From the NCBI GenBank assembly GCA_023423415.1, contig JAFAFP010000281.1, positions 1-46,577 of the forward strand: a stretch of 46,577 nt of DNA, in the 5' to 3' direction. Below the pieces are notes generated by a model. The model ran no database searches, had not been told where the DNA came from, and saw only the letters and a program-made list of their open reading frames with translations. Every line of letters begins with the position of its first letter. Within the stretch, counting starts at the first letter, position 1. Both the position numbers and the translations under genes were made by a program. Origin of the DNA: Pseudomonadota bacterium. GTDB taxonomy: Bacteria; Pseudomonadota; Alphaproteobacteria; Rhizobiales; Xanthobacteraceae. Shown here in pieces: positions 23,037 to 30,807 of this stretch.

Positions 23037-24038
23037 ATGCTCAAACGACTGATGGTTGCTGCGGTGGTCGCAGCGTCGCTGACGCCGGCTATGCAGGCGC
23101 AAGCGCAGGAGCGCGACGTCAGGTTCGTGCTTGATTTCATCAGCCTTGGCCGCCACGCGCCCTGGTATGTCGCGCTCGGCAAGGGCTATTTCAAAGAAGA
23201 AGGCCTGAACGTCACCATCATGCCGTCGAAGGGCACGGCCGACGCAATCCGGACCGTGGTGACCGGCGGCGCCGAACTCGGCTTCATCGATATTCCAAGC
23301 CTCGTTGCCGCTGGCGGGTCTGGTTCGTCGGTCAGGATCGTCGCGGCGAACTATCAGAGACCGCCCTATTGCATCTTCAGTCTCAATCCCGGCGCCAATA
23401 TCGACTCTGCCAAGAAGCTGACCAATCTCGAATTGGGGTCCAGCTCCGCATCGTTCCTGCCGCGCATCTGGGCTGCCGTCATGGAAATGAACGGCATCGA
23501 TTCAAAGACCATGAAGGTGGTCAACATCGATGCGCCGGCCCGCGTGCCGATGTTGGCGGCGCGCAAAGTGCCGAGCATCGATCTCTTCCTGATGAGCGAG
23601 CCGGCGATCAAGCGGGCTGTGCCGGATGCGAAGCCGGTGTGTCTGTTTGCGGCCGATCTGGGTCTTGAGATCTATGCGAACTCGGTCGGCGTGCACGAGG
23701 ACTATCTCAAGAAGAATCCGGATGTCGTGAAGAAGTTCGTGCGCGCGGCGTTGCGCGGCTGGAAGGATACCTTCGACAACCCGCAGGAGGCGGCGAAAAT
23801 CCAGCTTCAGTATGTGAAAGCGCTCGATCCGCAGATTATCGTGGAGGAAATCGAAATCCTGCGCCGTATCGCGATCACGCCGGAAGTTCAGAAGAACGGT
23901 CTCGGCTCCATGACGCTGGAGCGGATGAAGAACACCGTCGATTTCATCAATAAGAATATCGAGGTGCCTGGCGAAAAGCTCACTGCCGAGCAGATCTATG
24001 CGCCGGGCTACTTGCCGGAGAAGCCGATCACGCCCTGA
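23037..24038 (+). CDS. ABC transporter substrate-binding protein, NMT1/SsuA-like
   Basis: This 333-residue periplasmic receptor has a signal peptide (cleavage after AQA near residue 23) and the NMT1/THI5-like pattern: FVLDFISLGRHAPWYVALGKGYFKEEGLNV, then TADAIRTVVTGGAELGFIDI. This group feeds SsuBC/TauBC-type permeases. It is transcribed away from its ATPase and permease genes, sharing the palindrome-containing control region. TTGGAG precedes ATG 23037; a TTG start at 23016 is less likely. The ligand is unknown: relatives bind sulfonates, taurine, pyrimidine precursors or aromatic acids. A GAAA-capped hairpin follows the stop. Confidence 0.88.
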   Translation: MLKRLMVAAVVAASLTPAMQAQAQERDVRFVLDFISLGRHAPWYVALGKGYFKEEGLNVTIMPSKGTADAIRTVVTGGAELGFIDIPSLVAAGGSGSSVRIVAANYQRPPYCIFSLNPGANIDSAKKLTNLELGSSSASFLPRIWAAVMEMNGIDSKTMKVVNIDAPARVPMLAARKVPSIDLFLMSEPAIKRAVPDAKPVCLFAADLGLEIYANSVGVHEDYLKKNPDVVKKFVRAALRGWKDTFDNPQEAAKIQLQYVKALDPQIIVEEIEILRRIAITPEVQKNGLGSMTLERMKNTVDFINKNIEVPGEKLTAEQIYAPGYLPEKPITP

Positions 24039-24057
24039 GCGTGCTCGCTGACGTTTT

Positions 24058-24087
24058 GCTCAACTCCGGCGAAAGCTGGGGTTGAGC
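24058..24087. repeat. GAAA-capped 13-bp hairpin at a convergent junction
   Basis: GCTCAACTCCGGC (24058-24070) and GCTGGGGTTGAGC (24075-24087) pair fully if two G-U pairs are allowed, around a GAAA tetraloop. There is no T-run on the plus side. It lies 19 bases after the receptor stop and 27 bases before the end of the convergent membrane protein gene. It differs in sequence from the three-hairpin REP-like copies. Confidence 0.7.
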
Positions 24088-24114
24088 CGACCTGTTGCAC
24101 GGGAGCGGAGCTGT

Positions 24115-24747
24115 TTAACGCGTGGCTACCGCTGGTCTTTTTGCCAGTTCCTGTTCCAGCCGGACAATGTTTTCAAACAGTCGCCGTGTCGTGAGTTGAA
24201 GGAAGTAGAATCCGAACTGTCGGTTCTGGAAATAGACCTGCTTCAACTGATCGTAGGTGATTTCGAGCATCTGGCCCGGCACTTCGCATTTCAACGTCGC
24301 CATCCGCTTGTGATCCAGGGCCAGAAAGCCGAGTTCGCCGACGACCGATCCCGGCTCGATCACGGTATTGATTTCCACCAGCCGGAAACTTCCCGACATC
24401 ACGACCATCATGTTCTTGGCGACATCGCCTTTGTGAAAAAGAACATCGCCGACCGAATAGCTTCTGGTGGTCGTGAACGGCTTCAGCCATTCCATGTTCA
24501 GGTCGCCGTGCGTTGCATCGCGCAGACTGCGCATGAGCTGCAGCATTTCGCGGAGGCGCCAGATGTTGAGGGGAAGCAGCGCAAGATGCAGAATCAAAAC
24601 GGGATGTGCCGACGCGTAGTATCCGTAGAGGATGAAAAGCACATTGCTGACGATGCCGGCAATGCGCAGCGGGATCATCGTTTTCATATAGAAGGTCAGA
24701 AAAACGCATAGCGCAGCGGAGTAACCCATTATGTCGGCCAGACTCAT
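24115..24747 (-). CDS. Membrane protein with cyclic-nucleotide-binding domain (Popeye-like layout)
   Basis: This 210-residue protein has three hydrophobic segments at about 5-22, 28-45 and 48-65, then a cyclic-nucleotide-binding domain at about 85-185 (YSVGDVLFHKGDVAKNMMVV). In the phosphate-binding cassette both E138 (VVGELGFL) and R148 (R-M-A-T) are present, so cNMP binding is plausible. The layout of three helices followed by a CNB domain resembles Popeye-domain proteins. No output domain such as a helix-turn-helix is present. GGAGAAG precedes the ATG. It is flanked by transporter clusters but is convergent with one and 286 bases from the other, so it is probably monocistronic. Confidence 0.78.
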   Translation of the reverse strand: MSLADIMGYSAALCVFLTFYMKTMIPLRIAGIVSNVLFILYGYYASAHPVLILHLALLPLNIWRLREMLQLMRSLRDATHGDLNMEWLKPFTTTRSYSVGDVLFHKGDVAKNMMVVMSGSFRLVEINTVIEPGSVVGELGFLALDHKRMATLKCEVPGQMLEITYDQLKQVYFQNRQFGFYFLQLTTRRLFENIVRLEQELAKRPAVATR

Positions 24748-24960
24748 GGTCGCTTCTCCGGTTATCTCAATCTGATCAAGACGTTGGGCAGTCCAAAAAT
24801 GCAGGGGGCGTTCATTTTCGATCTCGTCCGCGGTCGAGGCGCTGCGCGGCGAGGTCTCAGATCGGCGATGATATCGTTCGAGTAAACCAGCCTCCGCGCC
24901 GCCGCGGAACTCAAATCGACGTGCGGATGCGGCGCCGCCATGGCTGTATCGCCGATTGCC

Positions 24961-24993
24961 ATAGAAAAAGCCGGGAGCGATTGGCCCCCGGCT
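24961..24993 (-). terminator. Terminator after the minus-strand Bug receptor operon
   Basis: On the minus strand AGCCGGG and CCCGGCT (24969-24975 with 24987-24993 on the plus strand) form a stem followed by a TTTTTCT tract. It lies about 40 bases past the Bug receptor stop, which is the expected end of the IclR-DHOD-oxidoreductase-receptor transcript. The rest of 24748-25033 shows no convincing gene. Confidence 0.75.
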
Positions 24994-25033
24994 CATCGTT
25001 TCACAGCGTGAGGCGGAATGTTCCGCCGATCGA

Positions 25034-26020
25034 TCAGAACTGGATGTTCGCCGACTTGATGATCGGTCCCCACTTCGCAATCTCGGCGGCTGTGAAGGCC
25101 TTGAGATCGTCGGGCGTGCCGCCGGCGATTTCGACGCCGAGGGTGTCTAGCGATGTCTTCGCTTTGTCCGACGCGAGATACTGGTTCGTCGCTGCATTCA
25201 GCTTGGCGATAATCTCCGGCGCGGTGCCTTTCGGTGCGAGCAGCGCGTACCAGACGCTGGCTTCGAAGCCCGGCAGGCCGGACTCGGAGGCTGTCGGCAC
25301 GTTCGCAAGCTTGGACCAGCGTTTTCCGCCCGCAATCGCGAGCGCCTTGATCTTGCCTTCCTGAACATTGGTGACATACGCGGCCATCGAATCCATGCCG
25401 ATATCGATGTGCTTGCCGATCAGATCGGTGATGATCGGCGGGCTGCCGCGATACTGGGTGTGACCGAACTTGATGCCGGTCGTGCCTTGCAGAAGCTCGC
25501 CGGTGATGTGACCCAGCGTGCCGTTGCCGGGATAACCCGCGGTCAGCTTTCCGGGATTGGCCTTGGCATAATCGACCAGTTCTTTCAGGTTCGAGAATGG
25601 CGCATCGGGACGCGCCACGACGATGATGGCGGATTTTCCGACCAATGCCACCGGCACGAAATCGCGCTGCGGATCGAACGGCATGTCCTTGTACATCATC
25701 TTGTTGGTGGCCGCCGGCCCGGTTGTTGCAAACAGCAGCGTGTAACCGTCGGGGGCTGCTTTCGCCACCGCGGTAGCGCCGATATTGCCGCCCGCGCCGC
25801 CGCGATTGTCGATCACGAACGACTGACCAAGCGCGCCGGTCAGATGCTCAACGAGGCCGCGCGCGATGACGTCCGACGTCGTGCCGGCGGTGAAGGGCAC
25901 AACCAGGGTGACCGGGCGGGTCGGCCAGGTCGATTGCGCCATTGCCGGCGATATCGTGAGCAGCGCGCACGCCGCCAGAGCGGCGGCTGACGCGATGCGC
26001 GATAGGGTAGCAGTCATCAT
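25034..26020 (-). CDS. Bug/TctC-family periplasmic solute-binding protein
   Basis: This 328-residue receptor has a signal peptide ending near residue 28 (ISPAMAQ) and the Bug signatures TWPTRPVTLVVPFTAGTTSDVIARG, VIDNRGGAGGNIG and HTQYRGSPPIITDL. GAAGGAAAC lies just upstream of ATG 26020. It is the last gene of the minus arm of the IclR-controlled locus, 35 bases after a flavodoxin-fold oxidoreductase gene, and is followed by a hairpin terminator. It is the third Bug receptor in the window, again with no membrane subunits beside it. Its presence next to a full Liv-type importer hints at two uptake routes for related compounds. Confidence 0.9.
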   Translation of the reverse strand: MMTATLSRIASAAALAACALLTISPAMAQSTWPTRPVTLVVPFTAGTTSDVIARGLVEHLTGALGQSFVIDNRGGAGGNIGATAVAKAAPDGYTLLFATTGPAATNKMMYKDMPFDPQRDFVPVALVGKSAIIVVARPDAPFSNLKELVDYAKANPGKLTAGYPGNGTLGHITGELLQGTTGIKFGHTQYRGSPPIITDLIGKHIDIGMDSMAAYVTNVQEGKIKALAIAGGKRWSKLANVPTASESGLPGFEASVWYALLAPKGTAPEIIAKLNAATNQYLASDKAKTSLDTLGVEIAGGTPDDLKAFTAAEIAKWGPIIKSANIQF

Positions 26021-26055
26021 GAATGTTTCCTTCTGTGTTGGTGAGAGATTGATGT

Positions 26056-26790
26056 TCAGCGTTTGGCTGCCCAGGCGGCGCCTTCAAGCGGCGCGCGGTT
26101 GTTCGCGGCGTCGTCTGCCAGGATATTCAACCGCTGTTGCCATGCCGGATCATTGACGGCGTTCAACAGCCGGTCCTGCCATGCTGTGAGGTATGTCCTG
26201 CGTGCTTCGTCATCGACGCGCGGCGACGCATAGGCGACGAACGGATCGAGCACGTCCAGTCCGAGATATTCAAGCATGCAGCGCTTGACCGGATGGAGCA
26301 CGCGCTCAATGTCGCCGTAGGCATCGCCATCCGTGAAGCGCTCGCGTGTGCCGCCGGTCGACAATCCCAGCAGCGCACGGCGACCGAGGAAAAATCCCTT
26401 GTCGAAGCGGCGACCGTCGGCATAGGCAACGCCATAGGCGCAGACGCGATCGAACCAACCCTTCACGATCGCCGGCATGCCGCCCCACCAGATCGGAAAG
26501 ATCATCGCGACAAAGTCCGCCCGCTGCAGTCTCGTCTGCTCGCGCACCAGATCAGCGCTGAAGCCGGCGGTCTTGCTCGCGTGCAATTGCTCCGACTGAT
26601 AGTGGAAGCGCTGGCTGTCCGCGGCGGAAATGAAATCGTGCCGCCCCGCCACCGGATTGAAACCCTCGCCGTAAAGATCGGATACCTCCACCGCGTGGCC
26701 CGCCGCCGTCAGGGCGTCGACCGCTGAATTCTTGAGCGCTGCCGTGAACGATGTCGGCTCGGGATGCGCATAGACGATGAGAACATTCAT
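26056..26790 (-). CDS. NAD(P)H-dependent flavodoxin-fold oxidoreductase (NQO1-like)
   Basis: This 244-residue protein has the flavodoxin-like fold of NAD(P)H:quinone oxidoreductases and KefF-type proteins. It starts MNVLIVYAHPEPTSFTAAL, the usual FMN/FAD phosphate-binding start with a conserved YAHP. The IFPIWWGGMPAIVKGWFDRV segment is the family hallmark. It probably transfers hydride from NAD(P)H to a quinone or nitro/azo-type acceptor in the cytoplasm. It follows the DHOD-like gene by 40 bases in the same operon. The ribosome site is weak. Physiological acceptor unknown. Confidence 0.85.
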   Translation of the reverse strand: MNVLIVYAHPEPTSFTAALKNSAVDALTAAGHAVEVSDLYGEGFNPVAGRHDFISAADSQRFHYQSEQLHASKTAGFSADLVREQTRLQRADFVAMIFPIWWGGMPAIVKGWFDRVCAYGVAYADGRRFDKGFFLGRRALLGLSTGGTRERFTDGDAYGDIERVLHPVKRCMLEYLGLDVLDPFVAYASPRVDDEARRTYLTAWQDRLLNAVNDPAWQQRLNILADDAANNRAPLEGAAWAAKR

Positions 26791-26830
26791 GATCGTGTGA
26801 GCTTTCGACGTTGAGGGAGACGTGCGTGCG

Positions 26831-27880
26831 TCACGCCGGCGTGTATTTTCTCCAGTTGTCGGTTCGCAACGGCATTTGCGGGAAGGTTTTGCGCCGGTCC
26901 GCCGTCTGTCCGATCAGCGAGGCGGCAGTCACGTTCTTGCGCGCGAGGTAAGCGGTGAATTCGCTGAGTGCGTCCGAGAGCAAGTCGAAGCCCCGCAGCA
27001 TCACCGGCGATGACATCTCCACGGCCGATGCGCCGGCCAGCATCATTCTTGCGATATCCAGTCCCGATTGCGCGCCGTTTGTTGCAATCAGCGGATGCCC
27101 CGATCCGAGCTTCGCGCGCGACAGCGCAAGCCATTGGCAGGTGAGGGGAAGATTCCAGTATCCGCCGACGCCGAGCGTCGTCCCCAGCATCGGTTCGAAT
27201 GTCTCAACATCGGGAATAAGGCCGAGCGATCGGCCCGCCATGACGACCGCTTCGCCGCCTTGCGCGAATGCGGCAGCGGCGAGATCCGGCACGCGCTCGC
27301 TTTGCCCGGTGATCTTCACCCAGAGCGGCATGGACACCGCAGCACGGACGGCGGAGACGATCTGCGACACGCGCGCCGGATCGAGTTCGGTCGAGACGGC
27401 GCCCTTTGCCTGACTGGCATAAGGCGTGCCGATATTCAGCTCGAGCACGCGAATGCCGGCCTGCTCGATCTGCTTCGCCATGGCGACGGTGGCATCGAGA
27501 TTGGCCAGGATCACGCTGGCGACCGCATAGGAATCGTAGCTCTTTGCCTCCCGATCGAGCGTGGCGGTCTGCTCCAGCCAGGCGTCGAACGACTGAGGCG
27601 TCAGACCGGAGCGGCAGGCCACATAAGCATGCGCTGGCGCATCCGGACCCCAGGCGATGGGCTCCCAGCGCTCATTCAGCACCATGTACTCGGCGCGCTG
27701 CAGTTGATCGCGCGCTGCCTCGGATTCATTCACCGACTTGACGACGACGGCGCCCGCGCCGGCCTTCAGCGCGCGGCGCACGCCATCGGCCTCGATCATG
27801 TGTTCGGCAGAGCCCGCAATAAGCGGGTTCTTCAATGCGACGCGGCCAATGCTGGTGTGCAGACTGTTCGATGTCATCAT
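26831..27880 (-). CDS. Dihydroorotate-dehydrogenase-like flavoprotein
   Basis: This 349-residue protein has the FMN TIM-barrel pattern of the dihydroorotate/dihydropyrimidine dehydrogenase family: VALKNPLIAGSAEHMIEADG at the start, VLELNIGTPYASQ mid-sequence, WVKITGQ, and GEAVVMAGRSLGL. In PreA/DPD the mid motif is N-x-S-C-P; here it is N-I-G-T-P, so the usual cysteine is missing. It is unlikely to be housekeeping PyrD, since it overlaps the IclR regulator stop (ATGA) and sits in a catabolic locus. It probably reduces or oxidises a ring compound related to the Liv-system substrate. No PreT partner is adjacent. Confidence 0.78.
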   Translation of the reverse strand: MMTSNSLHTSIGRVALKNPLIAGSAEHMIEADGVRRALKAGAGAVVVKSVNESEAARDQLQRAEYMVLNERWEPIAWGPDAPAHAYVACRSGLTPQSFDAWLEQTATLDREAKSYDSYAVASVILANLDATVAMAKQIEQAGIRVLELNIGTPYASQAKGAVSTELDPARVSQIVSAVRAAVSMPLWVKITGQSERVPDLAAAAFAQGGEAVVMAGRSLGLIPDVETFEPMLGTTLGVGGYWNLPLTCQWLALSRAKLGSGHPLIATNGAQSGLDIARMMLAGASAVEMSSPVMLRGFDLLSDALSEFTAYLARKNVTAASLIGQTADRRKTFPQMPLRTDNWRKYTPA

Positions 27881-28734
27881 GCGCTTCTTTTCTTCGTCGA
27901 TTTCTTCGCAGGGCGGTGTTCAATACGCGGGCGCGCCAGTTGCGGGTTTGCAGCCATGAACGGTCTTCCGCCATGACCGAGCTGTCGCGAGATCTCATGC
28001 GCGCAGGCTTTCAGATTTTTCACCAGCGTGACGGATGGATTGGCCGGAAGAAACTGAATCGAGCCGACAAGCGCCACGCTTGCAATGCAGGCATCGGTGG
28101 CGTCGAAGATCGGCGCGGCGACGGCGTTGATGCCAAGCATGGCTTCTTCCGGCGCGCTGCAATAGCCACGCCGAACCACGCGCGCCAGGTCCTCCTCAAG
28201 GATCGCGATGTCCGTCATCGTGTGGGGCGTCAGGCGCGGACGTGCGCCCGCGAGGATACGCTCCTGCGTCGGGCGCGGCGCGAATGCCAGCATGACCTTG
28301 CCCTGCGCGGATGCGTGATAGGTCAATTCGCTTCCCGGTCGCACGCCGATCTCGATCGCCGCCGTTCCTGCGACCGTCAGCATGACGAGGGCGCCGCGCG
28401 GTGTCATCGATGACAGGACGACGCTGTGACCGCATCGATCGCGCAATTCGCGCATCGGCCCTTCGGCAAGGCGCGTCAGGTCCGCGTCCGGCGCGAGCCG
28501 TGCAAGCAGACGGCTCTTGGTGCCGATGCCGTAACGCGACGTCGTCTGGTTCTGCGTCAAGTAGCCGCGCTCAACCAGCGTCAGCAGATGACGATGAACC
28601 GAGCCTTTGGTCAGTTGCAGGCGGTCCGCGATCTGGGTGACGCCAAGCTCCTCACCCGAAAACGCAACGGCTTCCAGAACATCGAGTGCGACCCGCACCG
28701 AGCGAACGCCGTTTTCTTCCGCGGATTTGACCAT
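27877..28734 (-). CDS. IclR-family transcriptional regulator
   Basis: This 285-residue regulator has an N-terminal winged helix (VRSVRVALDVLEAVAFSGEELGVTQIADRLQLTKGSVHRHLLTL split over residues 9-55) and the IclR effector domain (YHASAQGKVMLAF, then RRGYCSAPEEAMLGINAVAAPIFD). The last 20 residues are Lys/Arg rich (PAKKSTKKRSA), an unusual basic tail. ATG 28734 is chosen because it gives the family's normal length; no clear ribosome site precedes it. The stop overlaps the DHOD-like gene. It faces the divergent Liv-type receptor gene, with inverted repeats between them, so it probably controls both arms and its own expression. Confidence 0.9.
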   Translation of the reverse strand: MVKSAEENGVRSVRVALDVLEAVAFSGEELGVTQIADRLQLTKGSVHRHLLTLVERGYLTQNQTTSRYGIGTKSRLLARLAPDADLTRLAEGPMRELRDRCGHSVVLSSMTPRGALVMLTVAGTAAIEIGVRPGSELTYHASAQGKVMLAFAPRPTQERILAGARPRLTPHTMTDIAILEEDLARVVRRGYCSAPEEAMLGINAVAAPIFDATDACIASVALVGSIQFLPANPSVTLVKNLKACAHEISRQLGHGGRPFMAANPQLARPRIEHRPAKKSTKKRSA

Positions 28735-28741
28735 TCTGTAA

Positions 28742-28897
28742 GTCGTTTCCTTGTTCGCGACAGCGAAACAGCAGTAGCGACTGCGCCTTGATTGAGCAAC
28801 AGAACCAGCGATTGCCCACATTTCCAGCAGAGCATTATTGACGTATACGTCCGGTCGCAATAAAAAAATGGAAACGACGTTTCACGCTCGCGAACAA
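28742..28897. promoter_or_regulatory. IclR-locus divergent control region with mirrored operator halves
   Basis: The left block GTCGTTTCC-TTGTTCGCGA (28742-28760) recurs in inverted form on the right as GGAAACGAC (28870-28878) and TCGCGAACAA (28888-28897). The right copy also forms the palindrome-like TGGAAACGACGTTTCAC, which resembles IclR/KdgR-type sites (TGAAAC, GTTTCA). The two blocks flank the promoters of the divergent IclR and Liv receptor genes. Confidence 0.6.
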
Positions 28898-28921
28898 ACA
28901 GAAGCGTCTCCCGGAGGAGCC

Positions 28922-30055
28922 ATGAAGACTTTCGTTCCTGCCCTGACTGTTGCCGTCTGCCTTTCCGCCGGTATCGCCGATGCCGGGGCGCAGGAGACTT
29001 ACAAAATCGGCTCGTCCGTCGGCTTGACCGGATATGCAGCGGCGGTGGACCGCGCGTGGCGCGACGGTCTCGAAGTTGCCGTCGATCATGTGAACAAGAA
29101 TGGCGGCATCAATGGCCGCAAGATTCAGCTTTTCGTGGAAGACAACAAATCCGAGCCGCAGGAAGCGGTGACGGTCTATCGGAAAATGATCAGCTCCGAC
29201 AAAGTCGACAGCTTCATCAGCGGCTGCGTCTCGGCCGGAACCTTTGCGGCGGCGCCTTTCGTCGTGCGCGCGAAAGTGCCGATGGTGCTGTGTTCGATCC
29301 TGCCGCCGCAGGCCGAGCAGGCGAACTGGGCCTTCAGTTTCCTTGCGCCGCCGCGTTTCGAAGTCGAGACGCGCTATCAGTATCTCCGTGACAAGACGCC
29401 GATCCGCAAGATCGGCATCCTGCACGACCCGAGCCCGTATGCGACCTTACAAAAGAATATCGCGGTCAAGATCGCGGCCGACTACGGCATCGAAGTGCCG
29501 GTGGTCGAGCAATACAAGCCCGACGATGCCGACTACAGCGCACAGATCAGCAAGATGGTCGCCGCCGGCGCGAAAGCCGTGCTGAAGATCGGTCTTGGCG
29601 GATCGACGCTGACAACCGCGAAGAACATCAAGCAGCTCGGACAAGACATTCTGCTGCTGGGCAGCGTTGACGATCTGGCGGTGTTGAAGCCCGCGGCTGA
29701 TACGCTTGGCGAGCAGTTCCTGTTCGTCGCTGCGCCTGCGCAGGTGTACGACGTGCTGCCGGCAGGGCCGCTGAAAGACGAGATCGGCCGTTTCCTGCCG
29801 TTGTGGCGTGCCAAGCACGGCGATCGCGATGCTTTCTGGGCCGGCAAAGCCTGGGACGCGCTGATGGTGGTGAAGGCTGCCGTTGAAAAAGGACAGAGCT
29901 TCGAAGGCCCGAAGGTGCGCGACGCGATCGAGAATGTCAGTGGTTTCCAGGGGACCGGTGGCGTCTACAATTTCTCGCCGACCGTGCATCAGGGGATCAC
30001 CGAAAACCCGTTCTTCCTCGCCACCATGGTGGGCGGAAAGCTCCAGGTGAAATAA
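28922..30055 (+). CDS. Branched-chain-type ABC transporter substrate-binding protein
   Basis: This 377-residue periplasmic receptor has a signal peptide (cleavage near residue 23, AGAQ) and the type I LivK/ANF fold pattern: YKIGSSVGLTGYAAAVDRAWRDG, then VNKNGGINGRKIQLFVEDN. Such receptors in catabolic loci often bind aromatic acids or amides and not amino acids. CCCGGAGGAG precedes ATG 28922. Its stop overlaps the LivF start (TAATG), and the F, M, G and H subunits follow in order, making a self-contained importer. It is divergent from the IclR gene. Confidence 0.9.
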   Translation: MKTFVPALTVAVCLSAGIADAGAQETYKIGSSVGLTGYAAAVDRAWRDGLEVAVDHVNKNGGINGRKIQLFVEDNKSEPQEAVTVYRKMISSDKVDSFISGCVSAGTFAAAPFVVRAKVPMVLCSILPPQAEQANWAFSFLAPPRFEVETRYQYLRDKTPIRKIGILHDPSPYATLQKNIAVKIAADYGIEVPVVEQYKPDDADYSAQISKMVAAGAKAVLKIGLGGSTLTTAKNIKQLGQDILLLGSVDDLAVLKPAADTLGEQFLFVAAPAQVYDVLPAGPLKDEIGRFLPLWRAKHGDRDAFWAGKAWDALMVVKAAVEKGQSFEGPKVRDAIENVSGFQGTGGVYNFSPTVHQGITENPFFLATMVGGKLQVK

Positions 30056-30807
30056 TGGCGGCCACCGCGGCGCTCGTCTCGGCTCCCGGCGAGGCTCGGA
30101 CGAAGATCCTCGATGTGGAGAATTTGTCTGCCCGTTACGGGCAGGTCGAAGCTCTGCATGCGGTGAATATCAACGTGCGCGCCGGCGAACTGGTCGCAGT
30201 GCTCGGTCCGAACGGCGCCGGAAAGTCGACCTTGCTGCGTTCCGTGATGGGGCTGACCACCTCGTCCGGTGCGGTGCGTTTCGATGGCGTCGATCTTCCG
30301 CGTCGCGGGACGTCGAAGATTGCACGCGCCGGCGTGGTTCTGGTGCCGGAGGGACGCGGCATTTTCGCGCCGATGAGCGTTGCCGAGAATCTTCAGCTCG
30401 GCGCCTACATGATCGGTGGACGTGGCACCGAATTCGAACGGCGGCGTGAGCGTGTGCTGTCGTTGTTTCCGCGGCTCAAGGAACGGCTTGAGCAGACAGC
30501 AGGTTCGATGTCGGGCGGCGAGCAGCAAATGCTCGCGGTCGGTCGCGCGCTGATGGCGGAGCCGCGTCTGTTGTTGCTGGACGAACCGTCGCTCGGTCTC
30601 GCGCCAAAAGTAACCGCAGAAATTCTCGAGACGCTCGGGCAACTCAACCGCACCGGCCTGCCGATCCTGCTGGTCGAGCAAAAGGCGCCGCTGGCGCTCA
30701 AGCTCTCCAACCGCGCTTATGTCATGTCGAATGGCCGCATCTCGGCGGAAGTCGACCCTCGTGAGATCAACTCCCATGCCGACCTTGCGCGCTTCTACTT
30801 CAACTAA
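30055..30807 (+). CDS. LivF-type ABC ATPase
   Basis: This 250-residue ATPase of the branched-chain amino acid transporter group has Walker A LGPNGAGKSTLLR, signature MSGGEQQMLAVGRAL and Walker B LLLLDEPSLGLAP, the last being characteristic of LivF. It starts within the receptor stop codon and its 3' end overlaps the permease gene by 32 bases. It pairs with the LivG-type ATPase at 31780 to drive the importer. It has a short N-terminal extension (MAATAALVSAPGEARTK) before the first strand. Length is otherwise standard. Confidence 0.92.
   Translation: MAATAALVSAPGEARTKILDVENLSARYGQVEALHAVNINVRAGELVAVLGPNGAGKSTLLRSVMGLTTSSGAVRFDGVDLPRRGTSKIARAGVVLVPEGRGIFAPMSVAENLQLGAYMIGGRGTEFERRRERVLSLFPRLKERLEQTAGSMSGGEQQMLAVGRALMAEPRLLLLDEPSLGLAPKVTAEILETLGQLNRTGLPILLVEQKAPLALKLSNRAYVMSNGRISAEVDPREINSHADLARFYFN

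Noticed and set aside
24762..24962. Minus-strand 66-codon frame between the CNB protein and the Bug receptor
   Set aside because: Arg-rich, no ribosome site or recognisable pattern, and it follows a terminator; likely chance.
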